Assembly: GCA_023247595.1 (NCBI GenBank)
Contig: JAHFGF010000015.1
Location: forward strand, 1-15,912
From: Candidatus Omnitrophota bacterium
GTDB lineage: Bacteria > Omnitrophota > Koll11 > Zapsychrales > Fredricksoniimonadaceae
Direction of reading: 5' to 3'
DNA length: 15,912 nt
This document shows positions 7,620 through 14,954 of this stretch, piece by piece (within the stretch, counting starts at the first letter, position 1; every line of letters starts with the position of its first letter). Both the position numbers and the translations under genes were made by a program. The notes below the pieces were generated by a model. That model saw nothing but the letters and a program-made list of their open reading frames with translations. It made no database searches and was not told the origin of the DNA.

Positions 7620-8590
7620 TTAACAACGTTAGCCCCGGCAACCAAACCAGCGCCGAAGGCGACGAGCACGACGGTTGAACCCTTGGTAATCCGCCCGCAT
7701 TCAACCGCTTCCTGTAACGCAACCGCAATCGACGCGGCCGACATATTGCCGTATTTGTGGATATTAATGAAAAATTTCTCTTTAGGGATATCTAATTTTT
7801 TGGCAACCGCGGTGATGATGCGGTCATTGGCCTGATGAGGCACCACGCAATCCACGTCGGCAATGGTCAATCCGGCTTTTTTTAAAACTTCTTCAACCGC
7901 TTCAGCCATCGAATTAACCGCAATCTTAAAAAGTTCCTGCCCCTGCATGACCACGTACGGCAGTTTCGAAGACGCTTCGCGTTCAGTGTTCGGCGCGCGA
8001 TAATCCTCGACGACCACTTCCATTAAATTTGAAAATTCACCCTGGCTGTGCATAAATTCAGCCACAATACCGGGCTCTGCCACCGGTCCTAATAAGCAGG
8101 CGCCGGCGCCGTCGCCAAAAAGCACACAGGTGCTGCGGTCTTTCCAGTCAATCAATTTGGTAATTCGTTCGGAGGCAATGACAAGCGCGTTATTATAAAG
8201 GCCGGTCTGGATAAATTGTTTAGCCGTGGTCATGGCATACAAGAAACCGGAACAGGCCGCGGAGATATCAAAGGCCACGGCGCTTTTCGCGCCAATCGCT
8301 TTTTGAACAAGGCAGGCCATCGACGGAAAATTGCTATCTGGGCTGATTGTCGCTACAAGAATTAATTCAATTTTGGAAGCATCAAGACCGGATTGTTTTA
8401 AAACATCACGGGCCGCGTTGACCGCAAGATCGCTGGTTTTTTCATTTTCGGCGGCAATGCGCCTTTCAGAAATGCCTGTGCGGGTGCGAATCCATTCATC
8501 AGTTGTTTCAACAATCTTTTCTAAATCAAAATTTGTCAGCCGCTTTTCCGGAAGGTATTTTCCTACCGCAAGAATCCCAACATTTCTCAT
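7613..8590 (-). CDS. fabH: 3-oxoacyl-ACP synthase III
   Basis: FabH starts each fatty-acid chain by condensing acetyl-CoA (or a branched primer) with malonyl-ACP. The 325-residue length is normal. The catalytic triad is intact: Cys113 in DISAACSGF, His252 in VVPHQANDR and Asn282 in KYGNMSAAS. The N-terminal TTDEWIRTRTGI (29-40) and the GDGAGA turn near 159-164 are also characteristic. Start is ATG 8590 with a GAGGG element at a rather long distance upstream. It follows plsX by 47 bases, a very common plsX-fabH order, and its end overlaps the first of three lipoprotein genes that separate it from fabD. Confidence 0.97.
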   Translation of the reverse strand: MRNVGILAVGKYLPEKRLTNFDLEKIVETTDEWIRTRTGISERRIAAENEKTSDLAVNAARDVLKQSGLDASKIELILVATISPDSNFPSMACLVQKAIGAKSAVAFDISAACSGFLYAMTTAKQFIQTGLYNNALVIASERITKLIDWKDRSTCVLFGDGAGACLLGPVAEPGIVAEFMHSQGEFSNLMEVVVEDYRAPNTEREASSKLPYVVMQGQELFKIAVNSMAEAVEEVLKKAGLTIADVDCVVPHQANDRIITAVAKKLDIPKEKFFINIHKYGNMSAASIAVALQEAVECGRITKGSTVVLVAFGAGLVAGANVVKW

Positions 8591-8615
8591 AGAACTATTT
8601 ACCCTCTAAAGGACA

Positions 8616-8636
8616 TCATCCATCCGGAATGAATGA
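8616..8636 (-). other. Intergenic hairpin between plsX and fabH
   Basis: In the transcript, TCATTCAT pairs with ATGGATGA (8 bp with one G-U pair) around a 5-base loop. It starts one base past the plsX stop codon. No U-tract follows, so it is not a standard terminator; an mRNA stability or processing role is possible but unproven. Confidence 0.3.
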
Positions 8637-8637
8637 T

Positions 8638-9633
8638 TTATTTTCTTGCCATTTCTGAAGTTAATTTGCTTAGAAGATTGTGTTCAATTTCCCGTTTGGT
8701 TGAACGAATGGCATTTTTGATTGCCTTAGCCGAAGACCTTCCATGGCTGATCATAACCAATCCATTGACGCCCAATAATGGCGCCCCGCCGTATTCCGAA
8801 TAATCCACGAGTTTTTTGATATGCTTCAGACGGGATTTCATAAAAAAAGCGCCCAGCATGGCCACAACATCTTTTTTCACTTCGCGTTTAATCAACTGCC
8901 CCGCTGTTTCCATTAATCCTTCGGAAACTTTTAAAACCACATTCCCCACGAAACCATCGCAAATAATGCAATCACATTTGCCTGTATAAACTTCATTAGC
9001 CTCAATGTTACCAATAAAATTTTCGACTTGGTCCGCCATCAATTTATGCGCTTCTTTTTCAAAGCCTGTTCCTTTGCCTTCTTCCGTCCCGATATTCAAA
9101 AGCCCAACCGTTGGGTTAACCACATTAAAAACTTCTTTCATATAAATGCGCGACAAGAGCGCCTGATGCAGCAGATGTTCCGCCTTCGGCATGGTATTAG
9201 CCCCCACGTCCATCATAAAAGAACATCCTTTGATCGACGGAATAACCAATCCAATCGCCGGCCTGTCAACACCGGAAATCATCCCGAGTTTGAGTGTCGC
9301 GGCCGCAACCACAGCCCCGGTATTGCCGGCGCTGATAAAGGCATCGTATTTTTGAGGTTGTTCTTTAAGGAGATTAATACCGAGAGTAATTGAGGAGTTT
9401 TTTTTCTGACGGATGGATGCAATGGCATGATCATCCATTTCAACAACTTCAGGGGCGTGCACAATTTGCAACTGTTCTGACGGATAGGTGTATTTTTTAA
9501 GCTCCGCGCGCACCCGTTCTTCAATACCAATGAGTGTGACGGTTAACTGTTCTTCACGAATGGCATCGATAACGCCGGCTATAATATTTTCTGGGGCGTA
9601 ATCGCCGCCCATCGCATCTACAACGATATTCAA
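8638..9633 (-). CDS. plsX: Acyl-ACP:phosphate acyltransferase
   Basis: PlsX converts acyl-ACP and phosphate to acyl-phosphate, the donor that PlsY uses for glycerol-3-phosphate acylation, and so links fatty-acid to phospholipid synthesis. The 331 residues show the family pattern: DAMGGDYAPENI at 6-17, SAGNTGAVVAA at 101-111, MDVGANTMPK at 141-150, CDGFVGNVVLK, and near the C-terminus YGGAPLLGVNGLVMISHG. The start codon is TTG at 9633. GGAG lies 9 bases before it, and the next in-frame ATG would remove conserved residues, so TTG is preferred. This weak start may keep PlsX levels low relative to its neighbours (inference). It lies between rpmF and fabH, the classic rpmF-plsX-fabH arrangement. 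Confidence 0.96.
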   Translation of the reverse strand: MNIVVDAMGGDYAPENIIAGVIDAIREEQLTVTLIGIEERVRAELKKYTYPSEQLQIVHAPEVVEMDDHAIASIRQKKNSSITLGINLLKEQPQKYDAFISAGNTGAVVAAATLKLGMISGVDRPAIGLVIPSIKGCSFMMDVGANTMPKAEHLLHQALLSRIYMKEVFNVVNPTVGLLNIGTEEGKGTGFEKEAHKLMADQVENFIGNIEANEVYTGKCDCIICDGFVGNVVLKVSEGLMETAGQLIKREVKKDVVAMLGAFFMKSRLKHIKKLVDYSEYGGAPLLGVNGLVMISHGRSSAKAIKNAIRSTKREIEHNLLSKLTSEMARK

Positions 9634-9690
9634 GTGTTCACGCTCCGATCAAACGGTATCACTATTGTTGGAGTCTGCTGCTGGGTGTTT

Positions 9691-9730
9691 GGGGAAGGAG
9701 TTTGGTTTTACCCCAACTCCCTTTTACCCC
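9691..9730 (-). other. Hairpin in the rpmF-plsX gap
   Basis: The 116-bp gap between rpmF and plsX contains an imperfect stem: outer GGGG/CCCC (9691-9694 with 9727-9730) and inner GGAGTT/AACTCC, closed by an apical loop around 9706-9711. It is not followed by a U-run on the minus strand. It may modulate read-through or mRNA decay between the ribosomal-protein gene and plsX. Otherwise the gap holds only the plsX ribosome-binding site. Confidence 0.35.
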
Positions 9731-9749
9731 GAACAATAAATTTCGTCGC

Positions 9750-9947
9750 TTAATTCGTTTTTGACGTTTTCACGCGCGCCGAAACAATTTGGCTGCCGCG
9801 GTAATACCCACAGAATGGGCAAATGCGGTGCGGAATAATCGGTTTCTGACATTGGGAACAGTTGCTTAAAGAGGCAACGCGGGCCTTCCAATGAGTACGG
9901 CGTTTGCGTCCGCGCTGTTTTGAATGTTGACGTTTTGGTAATGGCAT
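9750..9947 (-). CDS. rpmF: 50S ribosomal protein L32 (bL32), zinc-binding form
   Basis: The 65-residue protein begins MPLPKRQHSKQRGRKRR, the typical basic N-terminus of bL32, and carries a zinc ribbon with Cys30, Cys33, Cys43 and Cys46 (CSQC and CPFC). Presence of all four Cys marks the zinc-dependent form. The ATG at 9947 is chosen over upstream in-frame codons because AAGGAG lies 7 bases before it and the family starts MAVPK/MPLPK. It sits between the DUF177/YceD gene and plsX, the order in many bacteria. Confidence 0.95.
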   Translation of the reverse strand: MPLPKRQHSKQRGRKRRTHWKARVASLSNCSQCQKPIIPHRICPFCGYYRGSQIVSARVKTSKTN

Positions 9948-9967
9948 GACATTGCTCCTTAGCAAGA

Positions 9968-10050
9968 GAACACAAGTACACATGTACACAAGAGCACAAA
10001 AGAGCTCAAGCCAGGCCTGTGCTCACCATATGCTCGTGTGTCTTGTGTTC
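9968..10050. repeat. Nested inverted repeat between yceD-like gene and rpmF
   Basis: Outer arms GAACACAAG (9968-9976) and CTTGTGTTC (10042-10050) are a perfect 9-bp inverted repeat. Inner arms GAGCACA (9992-9998) and TGTGCTC (10018-10024) are a perfect 7-bp one around a 19-base loop. The intervening arms are partly complementary, so arms of roughly 31-33 bases could fold into one long imperfect hairpin. TGTGCTC recurs at 10052-10058, touching the stop codon of the upstream gene. No U-tract is present. The GT/AC-rich sequence differs from the rest of the window. Confidence 0.55.
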
Positions 10051-10056
10051 GTGTGC

Positions 10057-10470
10057 TCATTGTTTACACTTACACTTTTCCGTATTTAAATTCACACCGC
10101 ATCCGGTGCAAATACCTTTACATTTCGTATCACATAAAACCCGTTGCGGAATACTAAGAATCATTTCCTGACGGATTTCTTCCCCAACATCAACTCCATC
10201 CATCGGGCTTGTGATCTCATAATCAAAGTGATACTCCTTTGATTTACTTCTTTGAAAATCAGCCAGACATCTGGCGCACTGATAACCGTATTGAACTGTA
10301 ACTACGACATCGGCAAGGACAGTATTTCCAACCCTCGTTAATGTCGCATCAACAGATAATGGGGAACGTAAATCAACTTCATCTTCCCCCAAACCGATTT
10401 CAGATGCTGCGACATCTTTTTGAAAGCTTAATCCTGCTGAAGTTATATCTTTAACCGGAATTTTCAACAT
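10057..10470 (-). CDS. yceD: DUF177/YceD family protein
   Basis: This 137-residue protein belongs to the DUF177 (YceD) family, usually encoded directly before rpmF as here; members have been linked to 23S rRNA accumulation and ribosome assembly. Visible features are an acidic first third, a CARC pair (Cys65, Cys68) in YQCARCLADF, and a Cys-rich end with Cys113, Cys117, Cys121, Cys124, Cys133 and Cys135 in which CKGICTGCGVNLN is the family's recognisable block. The Cys set suggests a metal site. The ATG at 10470 overlaps the end of coaD by 7 bases without its own clear Shine-Dalgarno, so translation is probably coupled. Confidence 0.9.
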   Translation of the reverse strand: MLKIPVKDITSAGLSFQKDVAASEIGLGEDEVDLRSPLSVDATLTRVGNTVLADVVVTVQYGYQCARCLADFQRSKSKEYHFDYEITSPMDGVDVGEEIRQEMILSIPQRVLCDTKCKGICTGCGVNLNTEKCKCKQ

Positions 10471-10958
10471 TGTTTCAAGCGTTTGTTCAATGCCGCTTCA
10501 ACTGATTTAGGAACAAATGACGAAATATCTGCCCCTAAAGATGCCACCTCTTTTAGTAACGAAGAAGAAACAAACGAATGATGTTCCGATGGCATCAAAA
10601 ATACCGTTTCAATATTTTGTTCCAAACGGCGGTTGGTTAAAGCAATTTGAAATTCATATTCAAAATCAGAGGTCATGCGTAAGCCGCGAATCAGGACATT
10701 TACTTTTTTCTGACGGGCATAGTCAATGACAAGGGTATCAAATGATTCAACCACTACCCCTTTAATGCTTTTGGTCGCCTGTTTTAACAAAACGATTCGT
10801 TCATTAATCGTAAACAATGCTTTTTTACTCGTATTATTCGCAACCGCAACAATGACATGGGGGAAAATCTTGGTGGCTCTTTCGATGACATCTAAATGAC
10901 CATACGTAACCGGATCAAAACTACCAGGATAAATTGCTGCCTGACCGCGTGATGCCAT
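10464..10958 (-). CDS. coaD: Phosphopantetheine adenylyltransferase
   Basis: CoaD adenylates 4'-phosphopantetheine to dephospho-CoA, the penultimate step of CoA synthesis; CoA also supplies the prosthetic group of acyl carrier protein. The 164-residue protein has the nucleotidyltransferase signature YPGSFDP at 10-16 and TYGH at 18-21 (the T/HxGH motif), LIRGLRMTSDFEYEFQ in the middle, and SSSLLKEVA towards the end. AAGGA lies 5 bases before the ATG. It follows rsmD by 15 bases; the rsmD-coaD pair is one of the most conserved gene neighbourhoods in bacteria. Confidence 0.97.
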   Translation of the reverse strand: MASRGQAAIYPGSFDPVTYGHLDVIERATKIFPHVIVAVANNTSKKALFTINERIVLLKQATKSIKGVVVESFDTLVIDYARQKKVNVLIRGLRMTSDFEYEFQIALTNRRLEQNIETVFLMPSEHHSFVSSSLLKEVASLGADISSFVPKSVEAALNKRLKQC

Positions 10959-10973
10959 ACATTCCTTAAAATT

Positions 10974-11528
10974 TTAAACCTGTTGAAGGATAGTCAGTTG
11001 AGAACTTCCGTAGGTTTTCTTTTTTACTATTTCGAATTGATTTTGCAAATCTGGCAAAGAATCGTCGTTTCCATACTGTGCCACTATGTAGGAACGAGGG
11101 TGTAATATAACATGGGTCATTAGGAGTTTCAAGATTTTTTTTGCCAGCTTCTGATCAAACGGCGGGTCGAAAAAAATGATATCAAAACGGCTGCTTTCAG
11201 CCGCCAATTTTTTAATGGTCGCAAAGGCATCAGCATTCAGAACCTTATGGAAAATATGGGGATACCCGATCTTTAAAAGCTCAAAATTTTCCTTAATCAC
11301 ATTGGCATTGACCGGATCTTTTTCGACAAAAACAACCTCTTTTGCCCCCCTGGAAATGGCTTCCAGACCAACCGCGCCGCTGCCGGCAAAAAGATCTAAA
11401 AATGTTAATTCTGAAAGGTCATGACCTAGAATATCAAAGATTGCCGCCCTTAAAATATCTTGGCTGGGACGAATGGCCTCTGGCATATAAAAATTCCGCC
11501 CTTTTAACTCCCCGCCTAAAATCCGCAT
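10974..11528 (-). CDS. rsmD: 16S rRNA (guanine(966)-N2)-methyltransferase
   Basis: RsmD methylates G966 of 16S rRNA using S-adenosylmethionine. From the ATG at 11528 the protein has 184 residues, the family size, starting MRILGGELKGR, a typical RsmD N-terminus. GAGG lies 6 bases upstream, whereas a longer frame from 11594 would add 22 unrelated residues and overlap the preceding gene. Motif I is LDLFAGSGAVGLEA (44-57), motif II is VFVEKD, and the catalytic motif is DPPF (121-124), a variant of the commoner DPPY. It lies 34 bases after a methyltransferase-like membrane protein and directly before coaD. Confidence 0.95.
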   Translation of the reverse strand: MRILGGELKGRNFYMPEAIRPSQDILRAAIFDILGHDLSELTFLDLFAGSGAVGLEAISRGAKEVVFVEKDPVNANVIKENFELLKIGYPHIFHKVLNADAFATIKKLAAESSRFDIIFFDPPFDQKLAKKILKLLMTHVILHPRSYIVAQYGNDDSLPDLQNQFEIVKKKTYGSSQLTILQQV

Positions 11529-11562
11529 TAAAACCTCACTTTTACTAAATTCAAATAAATAT

Positions 11563-12285
11563 TTACTTGTTACGTCCCAAAAGTTTCCATACATTGGGAA
11601 TGAGAAAAGGAACTGTCCGCATATAGGTGCGATAATTCTCAGAAGCTGCTGCCAATTTTTTTTCTTCTATCTTAGCCCGCCAAACCTGGATCACAATGGA
11701 CAGCGCATAGGTTATAAAATGAATAATCCGCGGTGTCATACAGATAAAACCTAATGTCATGATCAAATAACCAAAATAGATGGGATGCCGCACCATCCCA
11801 TATAATCCCGTTGTGATGATTTCATTAATTTTTGTCACAATACCGAAAGACTTTTTAAGACTTAAAACACCAGCAATAGAAATTCCGTGCCCAATCAAGT
11901 TGATTACCACTCCAATGGGAATTAAAAATTCAAGCGATTGCGGCGGCAAAAAAAGATGATTAATGTCATTCGGGATCAATTCAACCAAACTATATGTAAA
12001 AAACCAAAACGTGGCAATAATAGGAACAGCCACCTCTGACAAGCGGTCCGGATAAACCTTGGTGTTGCTTTTTGTCATATACAAAAAATATGCAATCAAT
12101 ACATTAAAGAAAAAAAGAAAGACATAACGAAGATGCTGCGACAGGCTTATCCAATCATACGTTTTGGTTGCGCGGATGCCATCAACCAATGACGACGCCA
12201 TCATGGCCGCAAAAATTAAAAAGACAATTGGGAATATAATATGCTCTAAAGCATACGTTAAGTGTTGGAAAAATTTACGGCTCAT
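11563..12285 (-). CDS. Isoprenylcysteine carboxyl methyltransferase (ICMT)-like membrane protein
   Basis: This 240-residue integral membrane protein has about five or six hydrophobic segments (near 14-35, 53-70, 84-103, 118-145, 168-200). Its second half has the ICMT/phospholipid-methyltransferase family pattern: TTGLYGMVRHPIYFGYLI at 158-175, with the His-Pro of the SAM site, then RAKIEEKKL at 203-211 and YRTYMRTVPFLIP at 218-230. Bacterial members have varied or unknown small-molecule and lipid substrates; protein prenylation is not expected here. A near-perfect AGGAGG (12290-12295) lies 4 bases before the ATG, the strongest ribosome-binding site seen in this block. A recG-terminal hairpin lies just upstream of it. 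The substrate is unknown. Confidence 0.82.
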   Translation of the reverse strand: MSRKFFQHLTYALEHIIFPIVFLIFAAMMASSLVDGIRATKTYDWISLSQHLRYVFLFFFNVLIAYFLYMTKSNTKVYPDRLSEVAVPIIATFWFFTYSLVELIPNDINHLFLPPQSLEFLIPIGVVINLIGHGISIAGVLSLKKSFGIVTKINEIITTGLYGMVRHPIYFGYLIMTLGFICMTPRIIHFITYALSIVIQVWRAKIEEKKLAAASENYRTYMRTVPFLIPNVWKLLGRNK

Positions 12286-12299
12286 CTCACCTCCTGAGA

Positions 12300-12327
12300 C
12301 GGGTTAATTTTGATTCCAATTAACCCG
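12300..12327 (-). other. Perfect 10-bp hairpin at the end of recG
   Basis: CGGGTTAATT (12300-12309) and AATTAACCCG (12318-12327) form a perfect stem with an 8-base loop. In the transcript the 5' arm contains the recG stop codon, and the 3' arm ends 4 bases before AGGAGG of the next gene. No U-run follows, so it is unlikely to terminate; it could shield an mRNA end or affect initiation of the next gene. Confidence 0.5.
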
Positions 12328-14407
12328 CTAAAACCATAGATAAATATTCGGGATAACGTTTTAAAATTGCCTTGCCGATTGTGCCGTTGGCCTTATTTTG
12401 CAATTTAGGGTCTTGGTGTAAAATCTCAACGGCGTCTTTTCTAGAATCTTCCAAAAGAGCCAACTGTTTGACAGGATCAGCCATTCGCAATTCGTTCTGA
12501 CCATGCTGGTACTTGCCAAAATAATGTCCCGGCCCCCTGATATTGAGATCTTCTTGCGCAATTTTAAATCCATCCGTTGTGGAAACAATGGCGTCCAAAC
12601 GCGCCCTGCCCTCCTCAGTATTGACATCAGCCAGTAACAAACAAATCGCATTTTTTTCACTTCTGCCGATACGTCCTCGTAATTGATGCAATTGAGATAA
12701 CCCGAACCGTTGCGCATGTTCGATGACCATAACATTGGCATTCGCCACATCAACCCCGACTTCCAAGACAGTTGTGGCAACAAGTATATCCAATTGATGA
12801 TTTTTAAACAACTCCATTGTGGCCTGAGTTTGATTACGGTCCATTTGTCCGTGTAGTAATCCCACACGCAAATCTTTGAATTCGTTTTTTAAAAAACGCT
12901 CATACATTTCGGTTGCCGCTTTTAAATCCATTTTTTCTGATTCATCAACCATGGGATAAACGATATAAGCCTGCGTTCCCTTTTTCACCCATTCCCGGAC
13001 ACGCTCATAAACCAATGGAGCCTGCTGCATCGGAAATTGATAGGTCTTAATGACGCCACGTCCGGCAGGAAGTTCATTGATAATCGAGACATCCAAATCT
13101 CCATAAAGCGTCAAACATAACGTGCGGGGAATCGGAGTCGCGGTCATAACTAGAATATCCGGATTCTTTCCTTTAGATGTCAATATTGCCCTTTGCTGAA
13201 CTCCAAACTTGTGCTGTTCGTCAATGACAACATAACTTAAATTTTTAAAAATAACCGTTTCCTGCAATAAGGCATGCGTTCCGATAAGAACGTCAATTTG
13301 TCCTGCCTTTAAATCTGAAATAATTTTATCTTTTTCCCGTTTACTGATACCGCTGACCAACAACGCGGATCGAATATTTTTAAATCCTTTTTCAATAATG
13401 AATCGGTTAAAATTAGTAAAATGCTGCTGCGCCAAAATTTCCGTCGGAGCCATAACCGCCGATTGAAAACCATTGTGCGTGGAGGCGACACATCCAAAAA
13501 ATGAAACCAGCGTCTTGCCTGATCCCACATCTCCCTGCAAAAGCCGCAGCATTGGATTTTCTTTTTTCATATCAGCAGCCATCTCGTCAATCGCTTTTAT
13601 CTGGGATTTGGTCAAAGAAAAATCAAAGGAAGATGAATACTTAGAAACCATTGCTTGCGGCACTTTATGACTAAAACCTTTTTTCTGAATAATACTAAGC
13701 CTGCGAAGAATCACAGAAATCTGAAATAAAAAAAATTCTTCATAAATCGCGCGCTGAGACGCCAGCTTTTGAACATCGCCATTTTCAGGAAAATGGATGG
13801 ATTTAATGCTTTGGGAAATATGAAAAAAACCATACTTCTTTCGAATCAATTCCGGCAGGATATCGGTTAAATTCTGTGAATATTCCTGTAAACAGGAATA
13901 AATGATTTTCCTTAAAAATCGCTGCGAAATCCCTTTAGTTAACGCATAAACCGGAACAATGCGGTTCATGTTCAGACTTTCTTCGTCGGAGTCGATAACT
14001 TCATATTCAGGAGAAACCATTTGTAATTTATTTTTAAATAAATCGATACGCCCAAACAGGACAACACGGGTTGCGGGTTTTAGATACTTTTCCAAATACG
14101 GCTGGTTGAACCACGTGCAATAAATCCGGCCTGAATCATCAGCAATCGCGATTTCAAACATGCGTTTTTTCGAAAACCAGGATTGCCTGCCTCCTCGAAC
14201 AATAACTTCTCCGCAAATGCTTTGCCATTGCCCAACCTGAAGGTCATGTATCTTTACAAAATTGCTGCGGTCTTCATGTCTTTTGGGAAACATCAGAAGG
14301 ATATCTTCAACCGTATGCACATTGAGATTTTTTAAAAGTTCCGCTTTGGCCGGTCCAACACCTTTAATAAATTGAATGGGTGTTTCCGAAGGAATTTTCA
14401 TGCGCAT
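12320..14407 (-). CDS. recG: ATP-dependent DNA helicase RecG
   Basis: RecG remodels stalled replication forks and branch-migrates Holliday junctions. The 695 residues match the family length and layout: an N-terminal helix-hairpin element FIKGVGPAKAELL (13-25), an OB-fold wedge domain around 55-135, then the superfamily 2 helicase core. Helicase motifs seen are Walker A GDVGSGKT (292-299), Walker B box DEQH (396-399), motif III TATPIPRT (422-429), and motif VI QLRGRIGRS near the C-terminus, followed by the family's terminal helical region. The start is ATG 14407 with a weak GGA upstream; an ATG two codons later is possible. It follows the Minf_1886 gene by 45 bases. Confidence 0.98.
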   Translation of the reverse strand: MRMKIPSETPIQFIKGVGPAKAELLKNLNVHTVEDILLMFPKRHEDRSNFVKIHDLQVGQWQSICGEVIVRGGRQSWFSKKRMFEIAIADDSGRIYCTWFNQPYLEKYLKPATRVVLFGRIDLFKNKLQMVSPEYEVIDSDEESLNMNRIVPVYALTKGISQRFLRKIIYSCLQEYSQNLTDILPELIRKKYGFFHISQSIKSIHFPENGDVQKLASQRAIYEEFFLFQISVILRRLSIIQKKGFSHKVPQAMVSKYSSSFDFSLTKSQIKAIDEMAADMKKENPMLRLLQGDVGSGKTLVSFFGCVASTHNGFQSAVMAPTEILAQQHFTNFNRFIIEKGFKNIRSALLVSGISKREKDKIISDLKAGQIDVLIGTHALLQETVIFKNLSYVVIDEQHKFGVQQRAILTSKGKNPDILVMTATPIPRTLCLTLYGDLDVSIINELPAGRGVIKTYQFPMQQAPLVYERVREWVKKGTQAYIVYPMVDESEKMDLKAATEMYERFLKNEFKDLRVGLLHGQMDRNQTQATMELFKNHQLDILVATTVLEVGVDVANANVMVIEHAQRFGLSQLHQLRGRIGRSEKNAICLLLADVNTEEGRARLDAIVSTTDGFKIAQEDLNIRGPGHYFGKYQHGQNELRMADPVKQLALLEDSRKDAVEILHQDPKLQNKANGTIGKAILKRYPEYLSMVLAG

Positions 14408-14452
14408 TGCGATCCAATGATAGGAAAATTAAGGAGAGAATTCGAAGAACGG

Positions 14453-14851
14453 TTAGGCACGCATACGGCTGATGCGTTTTTCTAATATCTTGCGGTAGCC
14501 TTGGTCAAAGACTTCGTTAAAGTCATATCCATTTTGAAAACTGTCGATATTGTCTTCACTGTCTTTGCTTAGAACTTTATTATCAACGAGATTAAAAACT
14601 ATGTTGCCAAAGTCCTCTGTCCGTGCAATCCCCCAGTGATTTAATACTAGTAAAGTGAGCGGTCCAAATTTATGCATCAAAAGCTGTTTAATTCCCTCCA
14701 GCAGTTCCACACCGGAAACATGTTTAGAGCGTTTAAATTTTTTCTGAGTAAACGCCAATGCTTCCATGAGAAACTCATAGGCATCGGATTTATAACGCGT
14801 ATCTGCTTCGCAAATCTGATCGATGATTGTATAGAATTCTTGATTGACCAT
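14453..14851 (-). CDS. Minf_1886 family protein
   Basis: This 132-residue soluble protein matches my recollection of the Minf_1886 family, small proteins named after a Methylacidiphilum gene and found mainly in Planctomycetes, Verrucomicrobia and related candidate phyla. Recognisable blocks are YKSDAYEFLMEAL near 20-32, SGVELLEGIKQLL, and GPLTLLVLNHWGIARTEDFG near 63-82. The function is unknown. It is the first gene of the minus-strand block, starts without a Shine-Dalgarno, and has a -10 element ending 7 bases before the ATG, so it may be translated from a leaderless mRNA. It supports assignment of the organism to the PVC group or a neighbour. Confidence 0.82.
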   Translation of the reverse strand: MVNQEFYTIIDQICEADTRYKSDAYEFLMEALAFTQKKFKRSKHVSGVELLEGIKQLLMHKFGPLTLLVLNHWGIARTEDFGNIVFNLVDNKVLSKDSEDNIDSFQNGYDFNEVFDQGYRKILEKRISRMRA

Positions 14852-14858
14852 ATTTTAT

Positions 14859-14886
14859 TTTATATCAGCGTTTTTAAAAAATTCAA
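14859..14886 (-). promoter_or_regulatory. Candidate promoter of the minus-strand block, near-leaderless
   Basis: TATAAA (14859-14864) lies 16 bases after TTGAAT (14881-14886) on the minus strand. Only 7 bases separate the -10 from the ATG at 14851, which places +1 at or next to the start codon. The region is very AT-rich, so other -10 registers such as TAAAAT are possible; all lie close to the ATG. Confidence 0.45.
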
Positions 14887-14919
14887 TTTTAATTTTTCGA
14901 TTTTTTCAAAACTTAATCG

Positions 14920-14948
14920 TTGCCGTCGTGAATTACGCATGACATAAT
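14920..14948 (+). promoter_or_regulatory. Promoter of the plus-strand membrane protein, near-leaderless
   Basis: TTGCCG (14920-14925), a 17-base spacer and CATAAT (14943-14948) form a good sigma-70-type promoter. The ATG at 14955 is 6 bases past the -10, so transcription should start at or near the A of ATG. No Shine-Dalgarno is present, consistent with a leaderless message. Confidence 0.55.
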
Positions 14949-14954
14949 GACAAT

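Noticed and set aside
9724..9999. Longer frames across rpmF, including an extended rpmF start at 9989 and an overlapping 91-codon frame
   Set aside because: The extension runs through the inverted repeat and lacks a ribosome-binding site; the ATG at 9947 has AAGGAG 7 bases upstream and gives the normal bL32 N-terminus.
11529..11594. Upstream extension of rsmD by 22 codons
   Set aside because: It overlaps the preceding gene and does not match RsmD; the ATG at 11528 has GAGG at good spacing and a canonical start.
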